DNA of 64,000 bases from JAFGIN01 sp050301235 (lineage in GTDB: Bacteria > Fibrobacterota > Chitinivibrionia > Chitinivibrionales > Chitinispirillaceae), in assembly GCA_050301235.1 (NCBI GenBank), contig JBNKZD010000212.1, positions 1 through 64,000 of the forward strand. The letters are read 5' to 3'. This document shows, piece after piece, positions 53,881 through 62,528 of this stretch. The notes under the pieces are model-generated. The model ran no database searches. It was not told where the DNA came from and saw nothing but the letters and a program-made list of their open reading frames with translations. The position numbers and the translations under genes were made by a program. How positions within the stretch are numbered: position 1 is the first letter of the stretch; each line of letters opens with the position of its first letter.

Positions 53881-53933
53881 TAACTAGTGATTAGTGACTG
53901 GTAATTGGCGGAAAGCAAAAAGGACAGAGAGAC

Positions 53934-53993
53934 ATGCTCTCATGCTCTCATGCTCTCATGCTCACACGCTCTCACGCTCTCACGCTCTCACAC
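53934..53993. repeat. 8-bp tandem repeat (ATGCTCTC/ACGCTCTC)n
   Basis: Seven and a half tandem units: three ATGCTCTC, one ATGCTCAC, then three ACGCTCTC and a partial unit. It directly abuts the stop codon of the VIT/vWA gene. The stepwise change of unit along the array suggests slippage growth. The period equals that of the array at 1-80. Confidence 0.92.
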
Positions 53994-53999
53994 AATCAA

Positions 54000-56111
54000 T
54001 CACCTCACAACTGAAATCTGCACCATCTGTCGGAAACTTCCCGCAGTAATCACCGCGATATAGGAGCCAGTAGCAACGTTCATATTGTGTTCATTGCGGC
54101 AATTCCATTTCACGAAATAGTTTCCACCTGCAACGACTTCATTAACAAGTTCACGTACCAGTGTTCCACGCGCATCAAATATCCGGATTTTCACATTGTG
54201 CGGAGTGGTTCCGTAGGGAAGTGCATAGTTAAATGTTACCATACGGGCTACTCTGTCTATAGTAGCTGCAAACTTAAATGATACAGGCCGCACGGCAAGC
54301 TTGTCTTCAACTGCGGTATTTTTAGTTGGCTCAAGTACTAGCAGTGATGTGTACCTGGTGATAATACTGTATTTCTTTCCAAGTTTTTTAACATTGTCTA
54401 CAAGCTCTTTCTGTTCACCGGCAACAGCAATTTCATTCATAAGATAATCAATCTTGGCTGAAGCCCACATGCGTGGTACGAACGGATGATCGGGCTGGTC
54501 GTTAGTAAATGGAACATCCTGTTTGATAGTAACCTGTTCTGCTGCCCGCTGACCGGCAAAGGTGATTTTTGATACCCCTTCTTTTCTGAATCTCCCAAGA
54601 ACTGATAGCTGTGTACCTGCAAACAGATTAGGAAGGGTGCGCGGGTAAACATCATATTGATCGAGCGTACCATAATCCATAGTAATTTTCTTAAGGAGCG
54701 GATACGAGATACGCGTCATAAAACCCGAAAGTATTGATGCAATAGCACCATCACTGGTGATCTGATAATATTCACCGCTGTTTTGCGATGCAAGACTGCG
54801 AAGAAATGTTTCGTCAAGATCACTGCCCACACCAAAGGTGAATAACGAGACGCTTCTGGTGTTGAGGTCTTTTACAAAAGTTAAAATTTTGGTCGGACTT
54901 GTTTCAAGTGGCCATGTCGGCTTTCCATCAGTGAAAAACACTGTTACATTGATACCAGAATCGTTCCAGGTGGAGCTGAGCGCCTTACGTAAAGCATCTT
55001 CATAATTTGTCAGACCAGCTTCGCTTAGATTGTTTACAAAGGCGTGAGCTTCAGTTTTATTTGCACTGGTCGCCTGCACCATATCACTCTTAAATGTTTC
55101 AATTCCTGAACTGAATGCAATGATAGAAAACTTATCCTTCTCTGAAAGCATATCTATCATCGTGTTAAGACTCTTTCTAAGCTGAACGATACGTGTTCCG
55201 GACATCGAGCTTGAAACATCTGCGACAAGTGCGACATTTTTGGGTAATACTTTCATCGAATCGGTTTTTGGCGGCGTCACCCAAAGAAGGAAATAGCCAT
55301 CATCACCTGTGGAATCAAAAAACATGGGTGTTTTCATATCTGGAAGATAGATGCAGTTTTTAAGAGCCAGACCATCAGCTTCGAGTTGATAATTAATTAA
55401 AAGATCAATCTCTGAGTGAGCATTTTCATTTCCATAAACAAAAGTATAATTCTTCTGATCCAGACTTTTGATCGAAAGTAGTGTACCTCCTCCCGGATGC
55501 GATGGCGAACTCATCGAAGTAATTGTCTTCTGAGAGGTAATAGTACCATTAATTGATGCCCGCTGGACTGGTTTTGATGATAAATTAGCCGTTTTCATAA
55601 AGAATGAATAGGTAACATGATCATCACTGAATGGTAAAAGTTCGGCGTAGGTAATTTCAATTCGCCGTTCGCTCATAGCTTTTCCGTTTGGCTCAATAGG
55701 AAACACCGACAACTTGAAAATATTATCACCCATGTACTCCAGAAGAGCCGGATCGATTTGCTTACGCACAACACTTTCATATACCGCCCTGGCAGTATCA
55801 CGCTCCATGACGTCACCGACAACGCGCACACCATCAATCCACAATGCAAGTTCTGTTACAATTGCACCTTTAGGAAGGGGAAACACAAAGATTCCTTCAA
55901 GGCGATTTGCTGTCTCGTTTTTAAATACATGATCAACATGTGTGACAGAAATCTGATCCGTAATTGTTACAGTTGCATCGTAACTTTTCAGCCATAGTGG
56001 TGTTCCGGGATCATTTGATGATGCACGGCGGGCGTAGAGCGCACCGACTGCGAAAATTGAACCATGACAAAAAAGTAACAGAGTGAGTGAGAAAACCAGC
56101 AGCTTACGCAT
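54000..56111 (-). CDS. Exported VIT and von Willebrand A domain protein with C-terminal FlgD-like module
   Basis: A 703-residue protein with a signal peptide ending near GSIFA. A VIT domain spans about 35-165 (HVFKNETANRLEGIFVFPLP, RDTARAVYESV). A vWA domain spans about 290-470, with the metal-binding MIDAS motif DVSSSMSG near residue 298 and FFTDGKPTWP. The last ~90 residues hold a FlgD-like/Ig sorting module (IRIFDARGTLVRELVNEVVAGGN, NVATGSYIAVITAG). This architecture is shared with inter-alpha-trypsin-like surface proteins that bind other proteins in a metal-dependent manner. GGAGG precedes the ATG. The stop abuts the 8-bp tandem array. Confidence 0.88.
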   Translation of the reverse strand: MRKLLVFSLTLLLFCHGSIFAVGALYARRASSNDPGTPLWLKSYDATVTITDQISVTHVDHVFKNETANRLEGIFVFPLPKGAIVTELALWIDGVRVVGDVMERDTARAVYESVVRKQIDPALLEYMGDNIFKLSVFPIEPNGKAMSERRIEITYAELLPFSDDHVTYSFFMKTANLSSKPVQRASINGTITSQKTITSMSSPSHPGGGTLLSIKSLDQKNYTFVYGNENAHSEIDLLINYQLEADGLALKNCIYLPDMKTPMFFDSTGDDGYFLLWVTPPKTDSMKVLPKNVALVADVSSSMSGTRIVQLRKSLNTMIDMLSEKDKFSIIAFSSGIETFKSDMVQATSANKTEAHAFVNNLSEAGLTNYEDALRKALSSTWNDSGINVTVFFTDGKPTWPLETSPTKILTFVKDLNTRSVSLFTFGVGSDLDETFLRSLASQNSGEYYQITSDGAIASILSGFMTRISYPLLKKITMDYGTLDQYDVYPRTLPNLFAGTQLSVLGRFRKEGVSKITFAGQRAAEQVTIKQDVPFTNDQPDHPFVPRMWASAKIDYLMNEIAVAGEQKELVDNVKKLGKKYSIITRYTSLLVLEPTKNTAVEDKLAVRPVSFKFAATIDRVARMVTFNYALPYGTTPHNVKIRIFDARGTLVRELVNEVVAGGNYFVKWNCRNEHNMNVATGSYIAVITAGSFRQMVQISVVR

Positions 56112-56220
56112 ATAACAGCCTCCGGACTGGGGTGATTTTTGTTAATTCTACATGACTATCGCCATACACCATTTAATATACCTTTGAGTTTTTAGCTGAG
56201 GTATGGGTTCCATGCAATTT

Positions 56221-56241
56221 CTGTTTTCTGGCAGAAAACAG
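56221..56241. promoter_or_regulatory. Perfect 10-bp-arm palindrome in divergent intergenic region
   Basis: CTGTTTTCTG (56221-56230) and CAGAAAACAG (56232-56241) flank a single G. It lies between the divergent VIT/vWA and RDD genes, so it could be an operator for either; the protein that binds it is unknown. Confidence 0.5.
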
Positions 56242-56369
56242 TAACCTGAAGATCCTCAAATTTTTACTGAATCAGGCATAAATTCTCTTACCTCATACTC
56301 AATACAGTTGCACTCATTTAGTTTTTTAAGTATCTTATTTGTAATTTTCTATATAGCCGGAAAGAATCT

Positions 56370-56852
56370 ATGTACAAATATAAGAGAATCATTGCATATC
56401 TCATCGACCTATTCTTGATGCTGCTGGTAGTAGCTTTTTCATTAAATATTGAATATAACCAGATTGCCATCTATTTTACCCGGGGGGTTTTTGGATTTGG
56501 CACCCCACCCTCTGAGTCGATCATTCTCACGATAATAATCCCGATTATTCTCTTTGGGGTTACGACGGGATTACTCGGAAAAACTCCTGGCAAGATGTTA
56601 ATGAGACTCCGGGTTACCAGACTTGATAGTAAACCGGCCGGAATCAAACTGGGAATTATTCGTGAGACTATTAAATGTGCTGCATTTACCTGCCTGATAT
56701 TTGGCCTGTTCTGGGCTCTTTACGATCTGTTCACTACAGGCAGAACATTCTATGATGACTGGCTGCGTCTGTCGGTTGATGATGAAAGTTTCCGTGAAGA
56801 GGATAATTTGACGGAAACCCAAAAAGCCTGGCGCGAGTCCAATCGGGAGTGA
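56370..56852 (+). CDS. RDD family membrane protein
   Basis: A 160-residue membrane protein with three hydrophobic segments. The N-terminal RIIAYLIDLFLML (conserved Arg and Asp of the RDD family) and the GLLGKTPGKMLMRLRVTRLD loop are typical. The C-terminal part (FYDDWLRLSVDDESF) is a short soluble tail. RDD proteins are of uncertain function; some act in ion homeostasis or protein sorting. GGAAAG precedes the ATG. It is monocistronic. Confidence 0.83.
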   Translation: MYKYKRIIAYLIDLFLMLLVVAFSLNIEYNQIAIYFTRGVFGFGTPPSESIILTIIIPIILFGVTTGLLGKTPGKMLMRLRVTRLDSKPAGIKLGIIRETIKCAAFTCLIFGLFWALYDLFTTGRTFYDDWLRLSVDDESFREEDNLTETQKAWRESNRE

Positions 56853-56860
56853 ACAAAACC

Positions 56861-56932
56861 CTACGGTTTAATCGTTTTCGTCTTTCCATTTGAAGATATC
56901 TTTTCCAAAAACAAAATAGCCCAGGCCTTCTA
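56861..56932 (-). pseudogene. Decayed 3' copy of the cyclophilin gene
   Basis: On the minus strand the sequence reads EGLGYFVFGK in one frame, then ISSNGKTKTIKP and a stop in the next. The intact cyclophilin at 58799-59383 has GWGYCVFGR, TSSNG and KTKVIKP in the same order, so this copy has lost two internal stretches and shifted frame. The flanking bases past the stop also match: AACAAAAC then TACGGTTT occurs at both places. It is a relic of a duplication. The rest of 56933-57129 shows no supported gene. Confidence 0.65.
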
Positions 56933-57129
56933 TCGGTTATTTTATCACCTCAGGCAATTTTCTTTCTGGGATTTTCACCCCATTTCGTTGAAACTACAGA
57001 GGGCAGGCATTACCCGGTTCGGTAAGTGTGTCGCGAGCAACGATCCTGGTTCAACCGGGACTGCCAGAGCGTGTGTCATGCCAGATAACGCATGTCTTCT
57101 TATGTTCACTGAATTGTTAAGGATGTCAT

Positions 57130-58761
57130 TTAACTCAATCGAACCTGCATCAAGGCTGGCGGAAGAGGACCACAGGCAAGAATATCATCATGCATCTTAC
57201 ACAAATCAACACCAGGGTGCAGTTCCTTATATTTTTGTACGATTTTAAGAATTTCCATTTTCCCCATCAGGTAACTTTGGGGTTGTGTTGGACTTAATGT
57301 GTACCGATGCACCTCAGCACGTGCATCTTCAGGTTCAAGACCGGCTCTTTTTACAAGAAGATCAATCGCTTCATCAATATTCATTTTTCTGGTATGTAGA
57401 GATACATCAATAACAATCCGTAAGGCCCGCCAGAGCTGGGCCTGCAAACGGGAAAGCTTTTGAATTGGTTGACTAATAAAGCCTTGTTCCTCCATCAGTT
57501 CTTCGCAGTAAAATGCCCATCCCTCTATAAACAATGTTGACAACATCGCACCAAGTTTGCGAATTTTTGAACCGCTACGATTTGCAACAACGAATTGTAA
57601 ATGATGCCCCGGATACGCTTCATGGAGAGCTGTAACATGAATATCAGTGTGAGGATGACTGCGAAGCTTCTTTTCTATCTCTTCAAAACTATTATTTTCT
57701 CCGGGTTGTGTTACCCAGAACACACCTTCCTGTATTTTTTCCATAAAACCCGGCGGAACATACGCAGCAAAAGGGATTAAATTTACGAGAAAGGATGGTG
57801 TCGGCTCTATTCTGATGGACTCACCATCCGGAATTGAAACAAGCCGATGACCAATAGCAAATTGACGAGCCTGCAACATCGCGTTCTGATAACAACTTAA
57901 CAAATTCTCTGCCGATGGATGGTCATTTTTACATTCTTCAAGTATTTGAGATGCAGTTTTTCCCGGATTGATACTCTCAGCAACTTTTTTCATCTCCGCT
58001 TCTGTGGCATCAATCAGTTGCCAACCTTTAATGAGTAATTCATCTGAATCATAATTCACCATATGATTCTCACGTAACAGTTCGTTAAATAACTCTTTAC
58101 CAGTTGCGAAATCACCTTTTGCGACAGGAAGTATTTCATGTTCAATCCAGAGGACATAATTTTGTAGAGCCTCTGCCGCAGCCTTTCCAGCTTCAGCAAT
58201 TTCATACTGTAGTTCAGGAACTATTTTCGCAATATCCGGGATTATAATCGAAAAGAAACCGATTCCAGCGTTCGCTGATTCAATTGCAACTTCGGCCCAA
58301 ACAAAAGGTACTTCAGGAGGTTCAATCAATAACTTGCATTCATCAATTACCCGGGATACATCCTGCAAACGTCCAAGAACAGATTGCAATCGTACTTCCA
58401 GTGGAGCAAAATCCCGGATAATCAAGGTATGAATCCCACCAAGGCACTCTTCAACAGCAAACCCGGGATTGCGATTCAAAGAGTAAAAGGTTTCATAGGT
58501 ACGCTTGACTGCTTTAATATACTGAACAAGAAGTATACAGTCGATTTTATTGTCTATTGTCCATGATTCGGTACTAAAGGATTGAAATTTCTCAAGCCAA
58601 AGTTGTAATTTTTTTCTATTCCTGACAACAGACTCTTGAGTATATTCTCCAAAAAGTGCATCAAAGCGATGATCTCCAAGATATGATGCGAATGTCGGAT
58701 AGGTACAAAGAAGTTCTTCAAAAAAAGCAGTAGATTCGCTGCGAAACAACGCTTCAGACAT
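57130..58761 (-). CDS. DUF885 family zinc metallopeptidase-like protein
   Basis: A 543-residue cytoplasmic protein, mainly helical. The signature HEAYPGHH (residues ~380-387) with LFIEGWAFYCEELM downstream forms the zinc site of the DUF885 family, which is related to gluzincin carboxypeptidases. The tail TLSPTQPQSYLMGKMEI is also typical. The substrate is unknown. ATG 58761 is preferred, with AAAGGG about 11 bp upstream; a TTG start 33 bp earlier is less likely. It follows the cyclophilin gene in the same direction, so the two are probably one operon. It lies between the decayed and the intact cyclophilin copies. Confidence 0.83.
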   Translation of the reverse strand: MSEALFRSESTAFFEELLCTYPTFASYLGDHRFDALFGEYTQESVVRNRKKLQLWLEKFQSFSTESWTIDNKIDCILLVQYIKAVKRTYETFYSLNRNPGFAVEECLGGIHTLIIRDFAPLEVRLQSVLGRLQDVSRVIDECKLLIEPPEVPFVWAEVAIESANAGIGFFSIIIPDIAKIVPELQYEIAEAGKAAAEALQNYVLWIEHEILPVAKGDFATGKELFNELLRENHMVNYDSDELLIKGWQLIDATEAEMKKVAESINPGKTASQILEECKNDHPSAENLLSCYQNAMLQARQFAIGHRLVSIPDGESIRIEPTPSFLVNLIPFAAYVPPGFMEKIQEGVFWVTQPGENNSFEEIEKKLRSHPHTDIHVTALHEAYPGHHLQFVVANRSGSKIRKLGAMLSTLFIEGWAFYCEELMEEQGFISQPIQKLSRLQAQLWRALRIVIDVSLHTRKMNIDEAIDLLVKRAGLEPEDARAEVHRYTLSPTQPQSYLMGKMEILKIVQKYKELHPGVDLCKMHDDILACGPLPPALMQVRLS

Positions 58762-58798
58762 TATTAATTTGCCCTTTAATAATAATTCGAACAAAACT

Positions 58799-59383
58799 TT
58801 ACGGTTTGATCACTTTCGTTTTGATTATTTTAATGGTTTCCACTGGAACATCATTCATCATTCCGTTTGAGGATGTTGCTACATTTTCGATTGCATCGAC
58901 AACCTCAGTCCCTTTGATCACTCTGCCAAAAACGCAATACCCCCATCCGGCTGTCGATTTATTTTTAAAATCGAGTTTATCGTTGTTTGCAGTATTAATA
59001 AAAAACTGTGCTGTAGCAGAATGCGGCTCAGGAGTGCGTGCCATCGCTAAAGAGTATTTTCTATTTGAAGCTCGATTATCAGCTTCATTCTGAATCGGAT
59101 CACGAGTTTTTTTCTTGTTAAGATCTGCAGTAAGTCCCCCACCCTGAATCATGAATCCTTTGATTACCCGGTGAAAAATGGTATTATCATAAAAGCCAGC
59201 ATTGACATAATCAAGAAAATTTTTGACCGTTACCGGTGCTTTGTCTGGTTTAAGTTCGACGACAATCTCCCCTTTGGTTGTCATTATCGACACCTGCGGG
59301 TAAACTGGTGCAGTCTGATCCTGAGCGACAGTTAAAGAAATAAAAGCTGTTAAGCACAGAATAGCTGAACGTGTGGTTTTCAT
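58799..59383 (-). CDS. Exported peptidyl-prolyl cis-trans isomerase (cyclophilin)
   Basis: A 194-residue protein with a signal peptide (LCLTAFISLTVA). It is a single cyclophilin domain: VTVKNFLDYVNAGFYDNTIF, HRVIKGFMIQGGG, the catalytic Arg in FHRVI, TAQFFINTANN and GWGYCVFGRVI. It speeds proline isomerisation during folding of exported proteins in the periplasm. GGAAGGA precedes the ATG. It is likely the first gene of an operon with the DUF885 gene. Confidence 0.93.
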   Translation of the reverse strand: MKTTRSAILCLTAFISLTVAQDQTAPVYPQVSIMTTKGEIVVELKPDKAPVTVKNFLDYVNAGFYDNTIFHRVIKGFMIQGGGLTADLNKKKTRDPIQNEADNRASNRKYSLAMARTPEPHSATAQFFINTANNDKLDFKNKSTAGWGYCVFGRVIKGTEVVDAIENVATSSNGMMNDVPVETIKIIKTKVIKP

Positions 59384-59616
59384 TTTAGTCCTTCCGAAAT
59401 GGTTATTCTATCAAAAAAATAGATGTTTTTTCCATTTGAGACAACATATTCTTTTAATGTTGGAAAATAATAAGTTACCCACCTTCTCCCCATTACAGCG
59501 ATCTCACTGCTATAGTAATAAAACCCAAATTATTTTCAATAAATTTTACAATTCATTGTTTTTCAATTAATTATATGTTATTAATACTCTAATTTTCTAA
59601 TCTTGAAATTTAATTC

Positions 59617-59751
59617 ATGGAAATTTCAATTTTTTTCCCTTATATTATTTTCAACAGCCATGAAACCGATGCGACTCGATTTCAGATATCCGACGGACCC
59701 ACTAATGATGTCAACCAGATAATTCTTCGGGATGGAAAGGTTTTTTTATGA
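59617..59751 (+). CDS. Possible 44-residue upstream ORF overlapping the GH2 start
   Basis: An ATG at 59617 opens a 44-residue frame (MEISIFFPYIIF at the start, DVNQIILRDGKVFL at the end) whose stop overlaps the GH2 start as ATGA. The second half has coding-like composition and reads like the tail of a larger protein (TDATRFQISDGP). No ribosome site precedes its ATG. It may be a leader, or the 3' remnant of a lost gene. The rest of 59384-59616 is A+T-rich with nothing recognisable. Confidence 0.3.
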   Translation: MEISIFFPYIIFNSHETDATRFQISDGPTNDVNQIILRDGKVFL

Positions 59752-62528
59752 AATACTTCAACATTAAAAAATCAATGTTTCTTCTACTCCTTATTATCTC
59801 TTCCCTCTATTCCTATGCTCCTCCCAAGAGTCCCCGCACTAAATTTAATTTCAATCTCAATTGGCGGTACATCGTGCAGAATGTGGCAAATGCTGAACAG
59901 GTTGATTTTAATGATAATTCATGGAAAACCTGCACTACGCCACATACCTTCGAGGAAGACAACGCGTTCAAGCTGGATGGATACCTGTTCAAAGGAAAGA
60001 TTGCCTGGTATCGCAAGCACTTTAAAATTCCCACTCAATTTTCAGGTAAAAAAGTTTTTATTGAGTTTGAAGGAATACGTCAGGCGGGTGAATTTTACGT
60101 TAACGGTATCCTGGTTGGACGTCATGAAAATGGTATCACGGGGTTTGGTTTCGATATCACCGATCAGGTTCGTTTTGGATCGGAGGAAAATGTGCTCGCT
60201 GTAAAAATCAACAGCGACAAATTTTATAAAGAAGTGAGCTCCGGAACGCAGTTTCAATGGCAAAGTTCTGATCAATGGGGTGAAACAATGTGCTTTAATG
60301 TGAATTATGGCGGCATCTCAAAAAATGTCTTCCTCCATATAACAGACAACGTTTATCAAACCTTGCCAATGTATAGTAATCTAAAGACTACCGGCCTTTA
60401 CGTTTACGCAGAAGATATCAATATTAGCGGAAAATCTGCGAATATCACTGTCCAATCACAGGTGAAGAATGACTCCAAATCAAGCAGGAAGATCAAATTC
60501 GAAGCGGTTCTTGTGGATACTTCCGGATCAGTACGCCTGACACTTTCCGATTCCGCGACGATTAACGCCAATACTCTGTACACTTTTGAGAAAACCGGAC
60601 CTGCTAATTTGCTTTCTTTTTGGGACATCGGTTCCCCATATCTCTATCGGTTATATACAATTCTGTCCGAAGACGATAAAACCATCGATGTAGTAAAAAC
60701 TTACACCGGTTTTCGTAAGACCGCGTTCGGAAACGGCAGGTTCACATTTAATGACCGGGTGGTTTTTATTAATGGCTACAGTCAAAGAACCACTAACGAA
60801 TGGCCAGCATTAGGTGATGCAGTGCCACCCTGGATGAGCGATTTAAGTAACAAATTGATGGTGGAAGGCAATTCAAAGGTGGTACGATGGATGCATGTTG
60901 CTCCAAAAAAGCAGGATGTTGAATCGTGTGACCGGGTAGGGCTTATCCAGGCCATGCCGGCCGGAGATAAGGAAAGCGATGTGAGCGGACGTCAGTGGGA
61001 ACAACGCAAAGAAGTCATGCGCGATGCCATGATCTCTTTCCGCAATAATCCGAGCATCGTTTTTTACGAGGTGGGCAACGCAGCGGTTTCCGAAACTCAT
61101 ATGAAGGAAATGGTACAGTTGCGCAACCAATGGGACCCTAAGGGTGGACGGGCAATCGGTTGCAGAGACATGCAGGGAAGCGCAAGCGCCGAATATGCAG
61201 GAAGTATGGAAGATGTTGACTTAAGTTCCGGCAAACCAGTTTTTGCACAAGAATACATGAGAGATGAAGGACATCGCCGGTGGTGGGATAAGTATTCTCC
61301 ACCTAGTGAGCATACAGATGTTCCACAGTGGGACCGTAATCAGGACTCACATGCCCTGGAAGCTATCAGACGATGGGTAGGTCATTGGATGAAAAGACCA
61401 TTTACCCAGTCTAATCCCAATGCCGGCGGCTTGAATATACTGTTCTCAGATTCCAATACCCACCATCGGGGAGAAGACAATTACCGGCGTAGCGGAGAAG
61501 TAGACGCCATGCGTCTTCCCAAGGAAAGCTTCTTTGCGCATAAGGTAATGTGGCGTGGATCACTCGATACCATCAATACAGATGTGCATATTATCGGACA
61601 TTGGAATTACGCCGCCGGGGTAAAAAAAAGTATTTATGTGGTTTCCAATTGCCAGAAAGTCAAACTATTCGTGAATGGTGAAGATAAAGGATTTGGCACT
61701 CAAAGCAACCACTGGCTATTTACTTTTAACAATGTTTCCTGGGAAGCGGGTACTATCCGGGCAGTGGGGTACGATTCACTTTCGGTGCAGAAGGCAGAAG
61801 CGACCAAAGAGACCGCCGGATCACCCGTTGGTATCCAGTTAACGGTAATGACTGGCCCCACCGGGCTGCGCGCCAACGGAGCCGATATTGCCCTGATAGA
61901 CGCAAAAGTGGTGGATGACAAGGGAAAACTGTGTCCGACTCAAGAACGGCCGATTACTTTCAGCATCAGCGGTCCGGCGGTGTGGCGCGGGGGCATTGCG
62001 CATGGTACAGGTCCAGGAGGAGCAACCAATTATATCCTCGAAAAGACCCTCGCCTCGGAATGCGGAATAACACGTGTTTCAATCCGGTCGACTCTTGTCT
62101 CAGGGGACATCACAGTAAATGCTTCCACCCCAAATTTACAGCCTGCAACCATCTCACTCACTTCACAACCGGTCGACCTGGTGGATGGCCTTTCCCTGGA
62201 GATGCCGGCAGCTGTATACCCGGGTAAAGAAGACAGCACCCCTACTACCCAAATTTCGAATTTAAATTCCCCAAAATCGTACATACGATCCATGATAGTC
62301 AGTAATATGGGCGAACAGCTTATCTGTTCCATAACAGGAATGACAGGACAAGCCAGTCTTGAGGTATTTAATCCTCAAGGAAGGTGTATTTCGTCAAGAT
62401 TGTTAGAAAGAGCTAAACAAAATCAAAGAATAGTGTTTCCATCAGCCGGTTTTCCAAACGGAATCTATATATTCAGGCTCAATTCCCCTGAATTCATAAA
62501 AGCCTCTTCTGTAATGCTATGCCGGTAA
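59748..62528 (+). CDS. Secreted glycoside hydrolase family 2 enzyme with C-terminal sorting-like module
   Basis: A 926-residue protein with a signal peptide (MFLLLLIISSLYSYA). A jelly-roll sugar-binding domain (about 30-190), an Ig-like domain (~195-330) and a TIM barrel (~330-600) follow the beta-galactosidase plan. The acid/base region reads IVFYEVGNAAVS; the usual Glu after GN is Ala, as in some GH2 groups with YE.GN, where the Glu before GN may serve. The nucleophile is likely in PVFAQEYMRDEG. Beyond lie a DUF4982-like domain, a Big_1-like domain (~690-800) and a terminal module (LEVFNPQGRCISS, FPNGIYIFRLNS). AAAGG precedes the ATG. The substrate is uncertain. Its stop overlaps the next gene by 10 bp. 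Confidence 0.85.
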   Translation: MKYFNIKKSMFLLLLIISSLYSYAPPKSPRTKFNFNLNWRYIVQNVANAEQVDFNDNSWKTCTTPHTFEEDNAFKLDGYLFKGKIAWYRKHFKIPTQFSGKKVFIEFEGIRQAGEFYVNGILVGRHENGITGFGFDITDQVRFGSEENVLAVKINSDKFYKEVSSGTQFQWQSSDQWGETMCFNVNYGGISKNVFLHITDNVYQTLPMYSNLKTTGLYVYAEDINISGKSANITVQSQVKNDSKSSRKIKFEAVLVDTSGSVRLTLSDSATINANTLYTFEKTGPANLLSFWDIGSPYLYRLYTILSEDDKTIDVVKTYTGFRKTAFGNGRFTFNDRVVFINGYSQRTTNEWPALGDAVPPWMSDLSNKLMVEGNSKVVRWMHVAPKKQDVESCDRVGLIQAMPAGDKESDVSGRQWEQRKEVMRDAMISFRNNPSIVFYEVGNAAVSETHMKEMVQLRNQWDPKGGRAIGCRDMQGSASAEYAGSMEDVDLSSGKPVFAQEYMRDEGHRRWWDKYSPPSEHTDVPQWDRNQDSHALEAIRRWVGHWMKRPFTQSNPNAGGLNILFSDSNTHHRGEDNYRRSGEVDAMRLPKESFFAHKVMWRGSLDTINTDVHIIGHWNYAAGVKKSIYVVSNCQKVKLFVNGEDKGFGTQSNHWLFTFNNVSWEAGTIRAVGYDSLSVQKAEATKETAGSPVGIQLTVMTGPTGLRANGADIALIDAKVVDDKGKLCPTQERPITFSISGPAVWRGGIAHGTGPGGATNYILEKTLASECGITRVSIRSTLVSGDITVNASTPNLQPATISLTSQPVDLVDGLSLEMPAAVYPGKEDSTPTTQISNLNSPKSYIRSMIVSNMGEQLICSITGMTGQASLEVFNPQGRCISSRLLERAKQNQRIVFPSAGFPNGIYIFRLNSPEFIKASSVMLCR

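Noticed and set aside
53934..53993. CRISPR array
   Set aside because: Units are 8 bp with no spacers; this is a simple tandem repeat. No cas gene is in the window.
56988..57248. Plus-strand 86-codon open frame
   Set aside because: It overlaps the 3' end of the DUF885 gene on the other strand and lacks a ribosome site and recognisable motifs.
61060..61100. GH2 enzyme inactive because the Glu after GN is Ala
   Set aside because: Other GH2 groups also lack it and keep a Glu just before GN (YE.GN), so inactivity cannot be claimed from this change alone.
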